NCBI GenBank assembly: GCA_022376465.1
Contig: JACDTU010000001.1
Location: 992,001-1,056,000, forward strand
Origin: Cubamyces lactineus
Lineage: Eukaryota; Basidiomycota; Agaricomycetes; Polyporales; Polyporaceae
Length of the DNA: 64,000 bases
Direction: 5' to 3'
Part shown: piece after piece, positions 47,047 to 59,857 of the stretch
Layout: every line of letters begins with the position of its first letter
Position numbering within the stretch: the first letter of the stretch is position 1
The notes under the pieces: generated by a model
The model's input: the letters and a program-made list of their open reading frames with translations, nothing else
What the model was told of the DNA's origin: nothing
Databases searched by the model: none
Translations under genes and position numbers: made by a program

Positions 47047-48116
47047 CTAACATTCGAGGTGTGCCGTTCCTTTGTCTCCCCCAACTCTCCAAGCTCTCAT
47101 CTCCTTATCCGCCTCTCTCTCTCCACCACAGGCCATACCACACCAATCCAGCTCTAGCACGTTCCATCCGAACTGCTCACAAGCCCATGTACGTCTCCAG
47201 ATCCGGCGCGCGGTCAAAGTCGCCGCGCGGGCGGGACACCCACCCGCCCACGGCGTCTCGATCCGCCACGTCCTGCGCCCAATCCAGAGCGCCTGCACGT
47301 ACGCGTCCCACCACTCGATGCGCGCCGTGCGCTCCGCGGCGTCGAACCGGTAGCCCGTGACGTGCGGCGCGGGGCCCATGTGTTCGTGTCTGTGCGATAC
47401 CAACGGAAGGTGGGGATACGCGTTGGCGGACAGTCATGTATCATGAGTAGTGAGACCTGAGGGCTGGTTGACTAGTATGAGGACGCACCGCTTCGGAACT
47501 TTCAAACGATCTTGTGTGGTGACGAAATTGGGCCCTTCGTAGTCAGCGTCGGGGGGAGCGTTGTAAAATTGATAGACCAGGAGGTTCAAGTCCTGACCCT
47601 CCGTGAATTTGACCTGCAGATCGCCGACAGCAAACCGCATCTGTGTCAATACTGGGTTCGACGAGAAGGGGGAATGAACCACGTACCGTGCGCGCATAGT
47701 CATCTCCCATATAACATATCGGCAGATACAGCTTGCCCGAGAACGGCGCAGGGTACGGCTCTGGGGGATACTTGCCCAGCTGAAAACAGAACAAATAAAA
47801 TACCACACCGGCACGATAGCAGGCACAAGTGGGAGAGCCTTATGTGAGCTGCTACGTCTCTGCCTCATCCACGGCACGGCCAACTGCCAGTGTGGCACGC
47901 TGGGCTGCCGATTTGTGGGTCAAAAGCACAGACCTCCCAAGCAAACGTCTTCGTCGTTACGTTGTGAAGGTTCTTGAGCAATTCCGCACGTTCTGCGTCG
48001 AGGCTGCTCGCCCGCGGACGCTCTAGGTCTCTCGGAGGAGGGACGTTCTTACGGCGCCGCTCAACACGACGAGCGATCCACTCTTCCCGCTTTTGGTCGG
48101 TCCATTGATGCTGCAT
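47047..48116 (-). CDS. Hypothetical protein, function unknown
   Basis: No family recognised. The start at 48116 gives MQHQWTDQKREEWIARRVER, a charged helix, then ELLKNLHNVTTKTFAWE. A long intron joins to LGKYPPEPYPAPFSGKLYLP and ICYMGDDYART, then QMRFAVGDLQVKFTEGQDLN, LLVYQFYNAPPDADYEGPNF and DRLKVPKR. A further intron with gtgcgt donor and cacag acceptor joins to HEHMGPAPHVTGYRFDAAER and RIEWWDAYVQALWIGRRTWR. The last part, after RIWRR, may contain another intron; as read it ends KGTAHLEC at 47047. Coherent reading across at least three introns supports a real gene. The aromatic-rich GRRTWRI region is the most likely conserved core. Confidence 0.6.
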
Positions 48117-48692
48117 TGTGTCCACCAGGGAGAAAAAATGCCGCCACAGAGAGTCGAACCTGGAGGACCAGAGCGAAGTACTGACGCTATTACCGCTGCG
48201 CTATGCTATCTTATGTAGGTTTAATAATCAATAGTGTTGTACTACTGTTTACAACTACTGGCTGACCCCGAATTCAGCAAGCTTCAGCCAGTTGACCAAC
48301 TCGAAAATGACAGAGAATTGATATACTCGTACGCTTCACACTGTGTGTTAGGAATTCATACAAGCACATTCCTATTCTACATAAATGCCCAAGACCTGCT
48401 ATCGAACGGCCCAGCCGACTACAATGTCCTGAAACGCGAGAGGTCAATAGCTAGTCAACCGTATGTCACCAGTTCCACCATCTGAATGTTTTACGAGTGA
48501 CTACTTCCAGTGAGAAGCACGACCCCCGGATGGTTATGTCCTTCCGATATTGACTCATCTTACAGACACATGCCCCGTCCCAGACCACCAGGCCCCCGCA
48601 CAAACGCGTGCATCATGCTAACGTGAGACGCCGTGCCAGTGGTCAGCGCCGCGGACGTCTACCAGTACTAGCCACGGGCTTGGCAAACAGCC
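48117..48692. other. Intergenic region with tRNA-like unit
   Basis: 576 bases between two minus-strand genes. Apart from the tRNA-like unit at 48139-48210, the stretch from about 48215 to 48480 is A/T-richer than its surroundings and contains no recognisable gene. Confidence 0.5.
48133..48210 (-). pseudogene. Degenerate tRNA-like Pol III unit
   Basis: On the minus strand an A-box match (tagcgcagcgg, 48193-48203) and a B-box match (ggttcgactct, 48150-48160) sit at tRNA spacing in a unit of about 72 bases, followed directly by a run of six T (48133-48138), a Pol III terminator. The D stem (gcgc/gcgt) can form, but the acceptor, anticodon and T stems cannot: the 5' end reads gatagca while the 3' arm tggcggc would need gccgcca. 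It is best read as a tRNA pseudogene or the tRNA-derived head of a short interspersed element. Confidence 0.55.
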
Positions 48693-49971
48693 TCACCTCG
48701 CGTCCCACTCGAAGCGCACCGACATCTTGCCCAGCTCGCCGGCCTTGCGCATGTGCAGGCGCTGGCACCAATCTGCTTCGGCGCGATCCCTCTCTTCGAG
48801 CGCGCGGGTGTGCTGGAAGACGACCTTGACTTCGTCTAGCGCGTCGAAGGGGCCTTGCAGTTCGTCGTTCTCGCCGGCCGCGCCAGAGGAGGGAGCCGCT
48901 GGCGCTGGGACGCCTGAGCTTCCGTCATATTGGATGCGGTGGCCGAAAAGGACGTCGTCCACGCGCTCGAAGACGTCCAACGAACCGGGAAGGGAGAAGG
49001 CGGTTTCGAAAGGCAGGTACAGCGTCAGGGCACGCAGGGCCCCGGGGCGAGGAAGCGCCGCGAGTAAATCCGGGAGCCGCGCGCACTGGCGCATCATGAA
49101 GTCGTCAACCCCGACGTAGAGCTCAAGTGACTCCAGGCAGGTGTACTTGGCAAGGGCCGACGCTGTCACCGGGTCGTCAGCTCACACATGGCAGTGGTTC
49201 CACGAGTTTTCGACACTTACGCCGGAGTCCTCGGATAGGGACAGAGAGGTGGCGGACGGATGGACCAAAGTGTGGCACGGCGTCCGGTCCAATGCGGGCT
49301 GAGGGTGGGACCTCTAGCGTCTCGAGCGTCCGCGCGGAAGGTGTGCGGCCAAGCCACACGAGAAGTGGGACCATGCAAGAGGGGTACACGGGCGAAACGC
49401 GCAGGGACTTGAGCGCCGGACGCTCGAGGAACTCTGACTCGCCATCCGGACATTTGTTATGCTCCGGACTGATCCAGGTGAGCGCGTTCAGGGAGAGGTG
49501 CTGGAGACGGGGAAGTGCGGATATGAGAACCTGGACGTCGCGCATGTTGCGATGGCCGGTCTCGTTCAGGTGGAGCGCGGTGAGGGACGTGAAGCCTTTG
49601 AATGCATCCACGAGGGTATTCAGGTAAGCCATACCGTCGGCGCCGATACCCCGGATTACAAGCTTCTGGAGGCGGGGCGTGGTCTCTGCAGAGAGGTGAG
49701 GCCCTAACGACCTGGCAAGCACTCCGGCGTCGCCGTTACGATGCATGTCCGGCTTCCATGAGATACGGATTTCATGCACGCAAGGGAGGAACGGTGCGAG
49801 GTAGCCACATCCGAGAGCGCGGAAGTCGCGAGCGGAGAAGAGCAGCGGGTACGAGACAGCGTGGAAGGCGCGGCTAGAGAGACAAAGGTTGCGAAGAGTC
49901 GCGTTGTCGCCGCCGAGGTAGTTAACGATGTGAGCGAGGAGCTCGATGGGGACGTGCACCTGCGCGACCAT
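48693..49971 (-). CDS. F-box protein
   Basis: Probable substrate receptor of an SCF ubiquitin ligase. The start at 49971 gives MVAQVHVPIELLAHIVNYLG, and the F-box continues DNATLRNLCLSSRAFHAVSY. The rest shows leucine-rich-repeat-like spacing: RLQKLVIRGIGADGMAYLNT, FTSLTALHLNETGHRNMRDV, LPRLQHLSLNALTWI, LKSLRVSPVYPS and LESLELYVGVDDFMM. One short intron lies near 49165-49220. It ends MSVRFEWDAR at 48693. Such F-box genes are numerous in Agaricomycetes and the substrate cannot be inferred. A ttataa motif at 50038-50043 may be its TATA box. Confidence 0.8.
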
Positions 49972-50982
49972 GGCGAAGGGCAGACTGTAGGAGGAGGGGA
50001 TCCGTAGAGGAGGCCATGCTAGGCAGGGAAGAGGAGCTTATAAGACAGGGCTGATGCGGAAAGAGCGGTGGTGTGGTGATGATCATTGTCCGAAGGGGTG
50101 GGTTGACCGTGACTGCCGCAGTCAGCTGCAAGACACAGTGCAGTTTATGGAGGTTGGTGCTCCTGAGTAGACCGGAGCTGCTGCTCAGACTGCTCACCGT
50201 GACCATCCTGCACACAGGCGTCTAATCATAATGGCCATCAACCCGACGCGATCACTCAGATCACATCGGGAGCCTCCTTTCCACTGCCACGGCCCGCTCG
50301 TTGGTGAGTACCACCACAGCTCCGACGCCCGTAGACGGTGTCAGGCCGACAGAGTCTCACTCGTCCGCATTGCGTTTCAGCATGAAATATTCTCGTTCGC
50401 ATCCCCGTGGGGGTATGCTCTCTCGGTGGAATCGCGGACATGTCGCGCAAGGTATTGATTTCAGCCCCCCATCGGACAGCTGCGCTCAGCTTCGAATTCG
50501 ATCTCGAGAAGCTGCCTTGCGTGTGTTCTTGTCCCCGCAAAAACATATGCGCACGCCCCAGATAAGGCCTACATCAGACACGACCGTTTCCGCGAAACGC
50601 ATATGCTGATGACTATCCTATGCCCGAACGTCTGACTGATGCGGTGTACAACCGCAGGCCCAGACCCAGACAGCAGTGGCTCGGCTGTGATATACAAAGT
50701 CAACAAACTTATATACTATTACTACTTACTATCAAGATCCGAAGAGAGTGGAGCTATTGCGCGCGGCGCGCAGTTGCATCATGATCAACTCGGAATCAGA
50801 ACTGGATGGGAACATGGAAATCAAGACAAGGCCTCGTCTGGATGCACTGACTGCATGTTCCGAAGGCCGAGAGAACGTTGCATGATGCGTCTCATTCTGA
50901 GGATACAAGGTCTATGTTATAGTACACCTCCGAAATACAAAAGCACTAGGATGCAAGAAAGTAGGTAGTGCGAAGAGGCAGA
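49972..50982. other. Intergenic region between F-box and NmrA-like genes
   Basis: 1.0 kb between two minus-strand genes. It holds the F-box promoter, with a TATA-like ttataa at 50038-50043, and the 3' flank of the NmrA-like gene. Frames between 50231 and 50968 have no recognisable domain. Confidence 0.5.
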
Positions 50983-52400
50983 TCACGCAAGGGCCTGCAC
51001 TTCGGGCTTGATGCTCGCAAAGAGATCCGCCGTGGTATACTTGGGCTGCCACCCGAGTGCGCGAGCCTGCTCCCCACGACCCCGAGCGTTCGAGCCAAGG
51101 GCAAGGTGGGCGATCATCTGCAACGGGTGCGCATCAGCACTGCAGCATGGGCAGCATACGTTAGGAGGGCGGGGCACTTACAGTGTTACCAATGTACTTG
51201 TCGATCTCCTCGGCGGTAAATGTAGCAGGCTCGTCTGACTTCGAGAGGCCCAGATCCGAGAAGGCTTTCGCAACACCCTTGCCGAGATCGTACCAGGAGT
51301 GCTCTCCGACTTCGAGGATGTAGAACCCTTCGCGTCCGTGAGGAATCTCACCGGGGTTCTCAAGCACGCGGTCAAGGAGCACTAAGTAGAAGTCCGCAAC
51401 TGGTGGAGTAGCCATATGCGTCAGAAATCATTGTGTCGTGCGCCGCGGCATAGTGCGAATGCCCCCTCACCATCGTTGACATGTACGTGGTTCCAGATTG
51501 ACTTGCCCTCACCGACCATGCCAGCCTGGCCGCGAGCGAGGGACGTCTTGATCAAAAGCGGGAGTTGGATCGAGTGGCGGTTGGAGAAGCCGTCCTCGAA
51601 GAGTGGTCCCGAAGCCATGCCGAAGATTAAAGGCGGGCTAACGATGAGAGCTCGCAGATAACCTGTCCAATTCAGATAGTCAATTTTGGCCCTCAGACCA
51701 AACGTCATGCTAGTTAAGCCTACCTTGGTTATCCGCGTCGATGATAGCCAAGTCGACATTGCGATGGAACGCGGTGTCGGGCAGAGACCCGATCTCTTCT
51801 GGGCGCGAGTCGTGATAGACTTTGTCGGTGGCGTACATGCCCCGCGCGTCATCGGTCAAGAAGCCTGTGCCGGACTAATGTCGCGTTAACTGACGAGTAG
51901 CAGACCATCAATGAAGCATGTCTGATACTCACTGTGTGGATGAGCGTGGGCTTGATGCCCGTCTTGTCGAATCTGCTCTTCATGCCCTGCATGATCGCCT
52001 TGATCGCGGACATGTCATCCGAATCGGTCTGCAAGGCGCGTTGCATCAGCTATGGGCAGCTCCCGATTTTCGCGGTCTGTGTAAACAGTGAATACGTACG
52101 ACGGAAATGACGATGTCGGCGTTCGCAGCGAGCTGCGTGAGCTTGTCGTGCTCAGCATGGGTGCCGACGATAGTGTTCACGCCGAACTTGTCTTTAATGA
52201 CTTTGGCCTTCTCCGGGGAGCGCACGAGCGAGGTAATCTCGAACTCTGCAGCCTTGGGGTGGGCGAGCAGGCGCTCCAGAACAGAGCCGCTGATGTAGCC
52301 TGCAGGCTGAGTTAGGCTTTTGCGCCCACATAGAAGAGGGAGAGATGCACGTACCGGTCGCGCCAGTGATGAAGATGCTCGTCTTGGTGGTCGAAGACAT
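50983..52400 (-). CDS. NmrA-like / NAD(P)-binding Rossmann-fold protein
   Basis: Atypical short-chain dehydrogenase of the NAD-dependent epimerase/NmrA type. The start at 52400 gives MSSTTKTSIFITGATG; an intron then joins to YISGSVLERLLAHPKAAEFE, completing the GATGYIS nucleotide-binding loop. Then ITSLVRSPEKAKVIKDKFG, DSDDMSAIKAIMQGMKSRFD, PTLIHTSGTGFLTDDARGM, a segment YATDKVYHDSRPEEI, LRALIVSPPLIFGMASGP, WNHVHVNDVADFYLVLLDRV and ALGWQPKYTTADLFASIKPE. It ends VQALA at 50983. Several short introns. Either a metabolic reductase or a redox-sensing NmrA-like regulator would fit; the HTSG and YxxDKxY-like elements lean toward an enzyme fold. Substrate unknown. Confidence 0.85.
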
Positions 52401-55400
52401 TGCTAGTACAGATAGATGTGTGCTGAAGTAGTTGTTGTTGAGATGCGAAGTTGAGAGTGGAATGAGGACTTCCGACGTCTCTCTGGCCATCTTATATACC
52501 CATGCTACTCTCCAATGATGCCTGCAGCATCATCTAGCCCGTACCGTACCTCAAGTTCTTAGTAGATGCCAATTGTCAGCCACCAAGGTCCAACACCCAG
52601 ACATGCGAGCGTCATCCATCCCCACTAGGCATATTGTTCACACTGCACAGAGCTCGATCAAGACTTGCCAAGGGGTGACAAAGCATCCGCTTTAGGATTC
52701 GCACTAGAGAGTCAGTATCGTGCGTGCGTGCGTTGGCCCAGCACCGCTGACTGAGCCGCTGAAAGCTTGGTGGACGATCGTGGAGCGCCCGCGCATTATG
52801 CAGGAACGCCGGCTTATCAAGAGGATAGTATCCCCTTATGGCAGGTGTCGATGTTGATGAGAGTCGGTAGTGAGACATCTCGAGTCGCCGATAATCGGTC
52901 GGCAACTTGTATTGCTCCTGAAGCCTAGGAGTTCAGGAGTTAGAGACTAGTTAGAGTCGCATAGGCATAGTGGTAGCATTGGGCGATAGACTAGCCGATT
53001 CGCGGACCTTTACTGCACGCGTATGATCAGACTAACAACTACTAGACCACGCCTTCATTGCTCAGCACTTTGAGCATCCCATCTAAATCCTCGCTCGATT
53101 TCTGAGTCTCAACATCTGATCATGACCTACTTTCTTATCAGGCCTTCTGCTGCTGTCTCTTAGCCTCTAAGGCTCCTGCGTTGTCAAAGCCCGTTCCTAT
53201 GCGCGGAACCCGAGCGTACGCAACACACTCGTACGTATCGTCCGGACTCCGGTACGCGTAACGCATGGCTGTCATTGTGCCTAGGACAGCGCTCCATAGG
53301 CTTACCTTGCTACAATGTGGTGGATCTAATCTGTAGGTTATATGAACACGAGAAGCAGCGCGCAGAGCTGTCGATTGTACCGCAGCCATCCGGAAGCCGA
53401 ATTACCGCTGACGGATATCTGTGTCGAGCGACTGTGCGATATCAGCAATCGGAAAGGGGACAGCGAAGCTCAGACAGAGCCCATACTTCACACTGGCGCG
53501 ATCACATGATCGGTGTCCGACGCGACATTGTGATTGGACGCGAGAACACGTTCGATACTGTCACTTTAGAACAGCCCCCCGCCATTGGGTTACGAAGGGC
53601 GGGAAGGGGAGCGGATGCACGAAGCAGTAGAGGATTCCAGAGTAGCAGCGTGCGGTGGTGGGACGTTGCGGAATGTGAGAACGACAGCCTCGTGAAGTCA
53701 GTTCAAAGCAAGCCATCGGAAGGGTGAGGACAATGGGAGGCTACGATAGAGCACCCCTCATACGTTGACCTGCGTGGTTGAGGGTCGGAGAAAGACAGGT
53801 GCCAAGAGCATCGAGGAAGAGATCGCAGTATCGCAGGTCAAATCGCCTGGCACCAGGGAGCTCGAGCTTCGTCGCACCGCCATCGCAATTTGCATGGAAG
53901 AGGGTATGGGTCTGGTACGGCCGTACGCAGGGAGAGGGAAGGTGTACAAGAACAGTGGGAACCGACTGCGAGATTGAAGCGAGGGTTGGGGCAAGTCCCG
54001 ATCACAGAGCTGTAGGAAACGACAGCTGGGAAGAGAGGAGAGTGCGGGGGCAATCGGGGAAGTTAAAGCAGTAGGCATTCCGAGGTCTGGATGGCCCGGC
54101 CGAAAACGAGGTATACGCAACGAACGCCATCATCACAGGTTGAGGAGGCCGCGAAGCAACCCCTCACACGCAGAGGTCGACAAAAGAGCAACAGTGAAAG
54201 ACCCTAGAGCAGCGGAGGGCCTCACTCACTTCGTCAGTTCGATCCAGGACCCTTCTCTTGATGCTAGCGACGCACAGGTTTGATTGACACGCAACAATCG
54301 TTCGGTGGAGCCACCAAAGGGACGTCGCAACAATTCCGCGAGGAGAACGCGAAGTCGCTAGCTTTGCGTACACGGTGGCCAAGGTCGTTCGGGGAGCGTA
54401 TGAAGGCCCCTGAGAAAGCAATTCTCCCTGGACGCCAAACGAAAACGACCAGTGGGAAAGCTTTAGGGCAGAAAGGTAGTGAGTAAAAGAGAAGGCAATG
54501 CACATACCATATGTTCTCTGGCCTTGAGTATGTAATATCAGCGCGACGCACGGCTTCGGGCCAGTTTTACGTCTGAAGCACGGAGGAGATGTTCGTTTGC
54601 GTGCCGCCCCAATTTTCTAGAGTCGTCGAGCGGACAGAATCCATACATTCAACACGATAAGTCTTTCTCCGTTCACAGAGACATCCCGGAGCAACGCGCT
54701 GAGTGAGAGGGGGAAAGAGAAAGAGGAGGATGTCTCACTCGGAATTGCTCAACGGGAGGGCGTGCCACTGCGCCATAACGACAGCGCATACCAAAAACGG
54801 CCCTCGGCCCGCGGTAGGATTCGGAACTTACCGTCCGCTGGGAAATGGGCGCCTGATGGATCTCTATGTACGACTGCCATGTTCAGCGCAGACAATCCTA
54901 CTCTCCTGGTGACCTCTACAGGATCGCCCGTGGTTCGAATTCCATACAGGCCGTATCATGCTCGCATCATGCTCGGTAGCTCAAGTCATCACTAGCATGG
55001 GGGGACGAGATTCACCATGGCCAGTCTCGAAGGCGCTTCGCCTTTGGACTGACTGCGTGTAACTCTCCTATTGCCCTTCCCTGAAGGCGTGCAGGACGGT
55101 TGGTGTGGCCGACAACTCCGCCATCTCAAAGGTTAGATTATATCTTGCAGCCACCGGTGCGTGCTGACCACCCTTCACAGTTTCGGCACCGCTTAGCAGG
55201 GCGCATGCCCGCCAGCAGGCCCATCAATAGCGACAGCAGGCAGACCGCCTGTTCGCCTAGTGGATATCCCCATGGCTGAATTGGCCAGGGCCCCTTCGCA
55301 TCTCGGTGACGCTACTCTAGATCAGCCCGGGACCAAAGTGCTCCCCGCTGACCTGCTTTGTATGCTCGGCATCGCCGGGATCATCGTCTCCATCGTTGGG

Positions 55401-55696
55401 AGCGTGCGCCGCAATCATGCATGCCTGGCACGAGGCTGCCCCGCGAAGGGTCGCACTTCTTCTTTTATCCAGGGCCACTCGTAATCCGCTGGCCTCTGAG
55501 CAGTAGAGGAGATCCGGCGGCTTCTCTCGCTTGCGCCTCGTTTTCTTTTACTTCACAACATATAACCGAGCCCCTCCAGGTCGAGACTCCTTCGTAGCCG
55601 GTTGCGTCCCGTTTTCCCCAGCTTTTTTTGCTGTCCTTTTTTCTCTCACTTTCCCTGCTCATCCACGGTTCACGTTGTCTGCTCCTATACCCCGCG
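52401..55696. other. Gene-poor divergent intergenic region (3.3 kb)
   Basis: Long spacer between the divergent NmrA-like and DnaJ genes. It contains the TATA box at 52493-52498 and a T/C-rich leader before the DnaJ start (about 55600-55680). Open frames are short, overlap on both strands and show no recognisable domain. No intact mobile element was recognised; decayed ones cannot be excluded by eye. Confidence 0.5.
52493..52498 (-). promoter_or_regulatory. TATA box of the NmrA-like gene
   Basis: tatata on the coding strand, 93 bases before the start codon at 52400. Confidence 0.6.
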
Positions 55697-57653
55697 ATGC
55701 CTGCAGCTACGACAGACGTGGACAAGTATCTTGAGACGTTAGGTCTCTCCCTTGAAGATCTGAATGAGGATGCTGTTAGAGCGGCTTACAAGAAGCTTGT
55801 GAGTACCTCATACTGGTAGAGCTGTCGTATTTCGGTCTCATCCTCGTCATCTGCAGGCTCTCCGCTGGCATCCAGATCGCCACAACGCGGACCCAGAGGA
55901 GGCAAAGCAGAAGTTCATTGAGGTGCGTCACTGAAAGTGCGAATCCGCAAGTGTATCGTTGCGAATTGATGTCTATGCGAAGGTGAACGAAGCGTACAGG
56001 GCGTTGGTGGAGGCATGTAAGAAGAAGAAGTACAGGCGCAAGAAGCCACGCAAGGACACCGATGCGTCGTCATCGCATTGGCAGTTTTGGGCCAGTTCCA
56101 ATCCAAGCACATCCTCCGCGTCTTCTTCACAAGCCTCTTGCGGGGCCGAACATACTACGAAGCATTCAGATTCGCGGAAGGCAGAATCGTCTTCACACAC
56201 TGCGCATGCGGATAAGAAACAAACACGTACCAGTGATCGGCGGGACAAACCCACAGCTGCTGCGCCCAAGTCCAAGTTTGCGTACCCACGCTTCAAGCCA
56301 TCTTCGAACCCGGAATCAACCCAATCGAGTTCGAATCGTGAACACCACCGTGAACGTCGTCACCCCCACCACCACCACAATCGAGATACGGATTCGGACT
56401 CGTCTTCTGACGCAGGGTGCGCACCTTATCCGAGATCGCTTTGCATTGTCGTGCTCACATGACAGTTTGGGACCGCGCGATCCGCAGGTCTGTCCACGCC
56501 CACGATCACTTCAGGTCTCCCTGTGCGAAGGCAAAGCAGAAAGCGCCATTGGGCGAGGACGATTACGAGTTCATCGATCTCGGTACGCCCCTCAAACCGC
56601 TGCGCTCGCCGCGGTCTTTCTCCGCGAGCACGAAGGACTGGATCTTCCCGCTCCATCTGACCCTCGAAGACCTATACTATGGCGCGGTACACAGATATCG
56701 CATCACGCGCACGCTGAACGCTACCCCCGCGACACATCCGCACTCGAGATCTACATCGCATTCTGTTCCAGCGAGCGAAGGCGCCCGAAGACAGACAGTA
56801 CAGATAGACGTGCACGTCTCGCCTGGGTGGACGACGGGCACGCGCATTCGCGTCCCACGTGTCGGTAACCAACGCGCAGATGGCTCGTTCCAGGATATCG
56901 TCTTCGTCGTCGCAGAATCCCCGCATCCTCGTTTCATTCGCAGAGGCGACGACCTCATCTTGCCAGTACGCGTGCCCTGGGTTGACGCGCACACCCGGCC
57001 GTATCCTCCAGGCCACCTTGGCGGCGAGGACGCGAGCCCATTCGACCTCTGGCACGGAGAGAGCGCCGAGAGCGGACGATATCGGCTCGGGGCGGGCGCC
57101 TTCCACCAAGTGCGCTTCCGCCAGGAGGTACAGGGATATCCCGCGCTGGCACACGGGGCCCCGCGAGAGGACGAGGACGAGGTATACGTGCTGGGAATCA
57201 ACGGAGAAGAGTACACGATCCCGATCCCGCGCACGCTCGTTGAGGCCGCGGATGGGACACGAATTTACGGCGCGGGCATGCCTGTGCGCAAGAACGGGTG
57301 CGTGGTGGGCATGAGCGACATGATCATTCGGTGAGTACACTCGTCTCGCAATTCTCCACCCCCACTTTCCCCAGAGCCCCAGTATCCTAGTATATCCGAC
57401 CTCAGACTACCATGCCTCCATGAGCCTGGGCTCTCGTTCCTACCGGCTCAGGTCCGAGGTCCGTTTGTCGGCTGTGCGAGGGATATCTGGGGCACGACGA
57501 AAAGAAGGGCGTATGACACGGAATCTGGACAGGTTGACTGACGGATGGACATGCGGCAGGTGGGAGTTCGTCTTCCCGGAATCTGCGAAGCTGCAGCGGT
57601 CACGTTGGCAAACCCTCAAGGACGCGATGCACATCAAGCTCCCGGCGCTCTAG
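55697..57653 (+). CDS. DnaJ/Hsp40 co-chaperone with C-terminal substrate-binding domains
   Basis: Stimulates Hsp70 ATPase and hands over unfolded proteins. The start at 55697 gives MPAATTDVDKYLETLGLSLE, then DAVRAAYKKL, and after an intron ALRWHPDRHNADPEEAKQKF, which carries the HPD motif, then VNEAYRALVEACKKKKYRRK. A Ser/His/Lys-rich linker follows in place of a plain G/F region; no CxxCxGxG zinc repeats are seen, so it is not type I. The C-terminal domains begin DWIFPLHLTLEDLYYGAVHR and include VQIDVHVSPGWTTGTRIRVP, DIVFVVAESPHPRFIRRGDD, EVYVLGINGEEYTIPIPRTL and the last exon WEFVFPESAKLQ, with the stop at 57651-57653. It resembles Sis1/DNAJB members with an unusual linker. Confidence 0.87.
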
Positions 57654-58690
57654 GCACCTTCGCGGCCTCGAGGCCTCTGTCCTGTGCGAATCGTATGTGT
57701 TCGCCCATGGGCGAAGGGGAACCTCGCGTCCGGATATCAGGATGTCGACGGATGGTTTGATTTGAGGTTGGGGGCGGAGGCGCTGCGGGCGAGGAAGACG
57801 AACATGAACACGATGCACGGAGAAGAGTCAAGACGATTATGAGTATTATGCTCGGCTCGATGAATCCTTCGGATACTTCTGCTCTATGCGGTTCAACACC
57901 AACACACGGATGTACCCAACCCCTCGGGACGAACGGTAATCGGACGACCCCGCAGGCTGGAGTCACATCGAACAACAAAAAACAAGACGTATCATCGGTA
58001 TGGTAATATGCGTGCGCGGACATGGACGTCCTTCATGCGGCTTGCATATATGCGATCGGTATATGCGTATTCCCTCTCCCTTCCCACGTATGTGCGAACG
58101 GTACTGTACATATAACGCGGACGGTGCTTGTTCGCTGTCCGTGATCCATTGGACCTTAAGCTCCTCGACAGCAGTCGTGGGCTGTACTTTTATTTTGTGT
58201 ATAGTTGTATATAGTTCTCACCACCATACTTGCGCCCCGGATCCCATCGTGTAGTGGTAATGTACGATATTGTGCTCGCTGATGAAGTCGACGCTTCTCA
58301 TCTGGTTCTCTTTCGATTCGTGTCTTTGCTCCCTGATGTTTGAAATCTTCTCGTGTTATTGGTGTTTACGAAAGCGATGTACTGTAACAACACCCCTCTG
58401 ATTGCTATCCCATCTTCAGGCTTCGCGAAGCAGCGCAACGGGAACTCAGGACTGCGTACGGCGAGCGTGGTCGCACCTCCATGTGATTCGTCTGAACCTC
58501 CTGTTCTCTCATCGATGATCCTGTCTTGTAGGCTCCGCAGTCAATGTATTCGGGTTGACGGCATAAGATCATCCGCAAGGCACTGCCAGGAACTCCACAG
58601 GAAACATCGTGGGGCCCCTGGGATAACCTCTGGATGGCGAGAAGAGCATACAGCAACCCGTGTACCAGCCATGTGCACCGTAGAAGCCTT

Positions 58691-58718
58691 TCCTGCTTCC
58701 TGCTTCCTGCTTCCTGCT
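58691..58718 (+). repeat. Four copies of a 7-base unit (tcctgct)
   Basis: Four exact tandem tcctgct units, followed within 10 bases by ctggtc repeats (about 58727-58742). Simple sequence in the gene-poor region downstream of the DnaJ gene. Confidence 0.8.
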
Positions 58719-59857
58719 TCCTAGCACTGGTCCTGGTCCTGGAGCGATACCGTCAGTGTAGCTTGTGATTCAGCAGGAGCGCGTTTCCAGGGATCCAAGA
58801 CGTCGACGACCAGGCCATCGCGGCCCCAAACTTCAAGTGAAACGGCGGGTTTGCGAGCTAATCCAGGCTTTGAGCAGACCTACGCAACCAAGGTAAGCAA
58901 GAGCCTATCCCGCATCGTCCGAAAAGCCACACACCTGACATTGCGTACCGCCTCGCAAGAATCAATCGAAACCCGATTCATCCCGGCACTATGCATTTGA
59001 GTCCGAGGTTCCACAGGCACCGCGACCCAGGTCGAGGTCTGTCACTTCTGCCAGCACGCTGCGCACTGCGGTCTCCCAGCAGCGGAAGTCTACTCTTTGC
59101 GTTTGCAAGTCTTGCTTCGTCCAGGTCCGGGACGCAGTGACGTAGCCAGGCCCGGGTGTCGACAGCCTCCGTAGATGCCGTAGGGGCGACCATCCAGGCT
59201 CGGCGCGTCCCTGCAAAGTCAGTCAAATTGTACGTTATCGTGCCTGTCTCTGCCTGCGTACCTACATACCCGTACCGACTGATACCGTACTGGCTCGGGG
59301 AGGTCCGCCGATGCTGCGGGCGGCGGCGTTAGTGTTAAGACTCTGAGACTCTGAGTCGCCCGAACCGCAAGTGGCAGACGCGCAGGGATTGCGTTACAGT
59401 ATCCTCGGCCTAGGGTCTGAGAGGCGGTGAAGCGCTACGGACGACACAAGCCGCTGAATGGCGAGGCGGCCCCTTGAAGCAGCGTGGCGCGAGGACGCGA
59501 AGAACGACAGAGTGCACAGACTGCACAGTGCGCTCTGGGTGGACTTCGGCACGTCCGAGGCGGACCTGGGTCGACGTCGGACAGCAGATACTGCACCGCA
59601 CGTCAATAGTGCAGCGTGATGTCGATGAGCGGACGTCCTCGTCATCGACATCGACGGTTGGACAGGACGTCCATAAGCAGGAGTGGCTGGACGGACGATA
59701 CGATGCGGATGGTACGAGGACCCCGGACGTCGGATGGATAACCCCTGGGTTGCGACCCATTCGACAACCTAGTTATCCCTTTCGTGGATATCTCTGGGTC
59801 GGGACGTATACGTACGAGTCTATTTGCAAACGAACGCAAATGGGTAAAGGTCCGATG

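Noticed and set aside
58240..58325. tRNA-His-like sequence (cgtgtagtggtaatg with a later ttcgattc)
   Set aside because: The A- and B-box-like pieces are present but no acceptor, anticodon or T stem can be paired and no terminator follows at the right distance.
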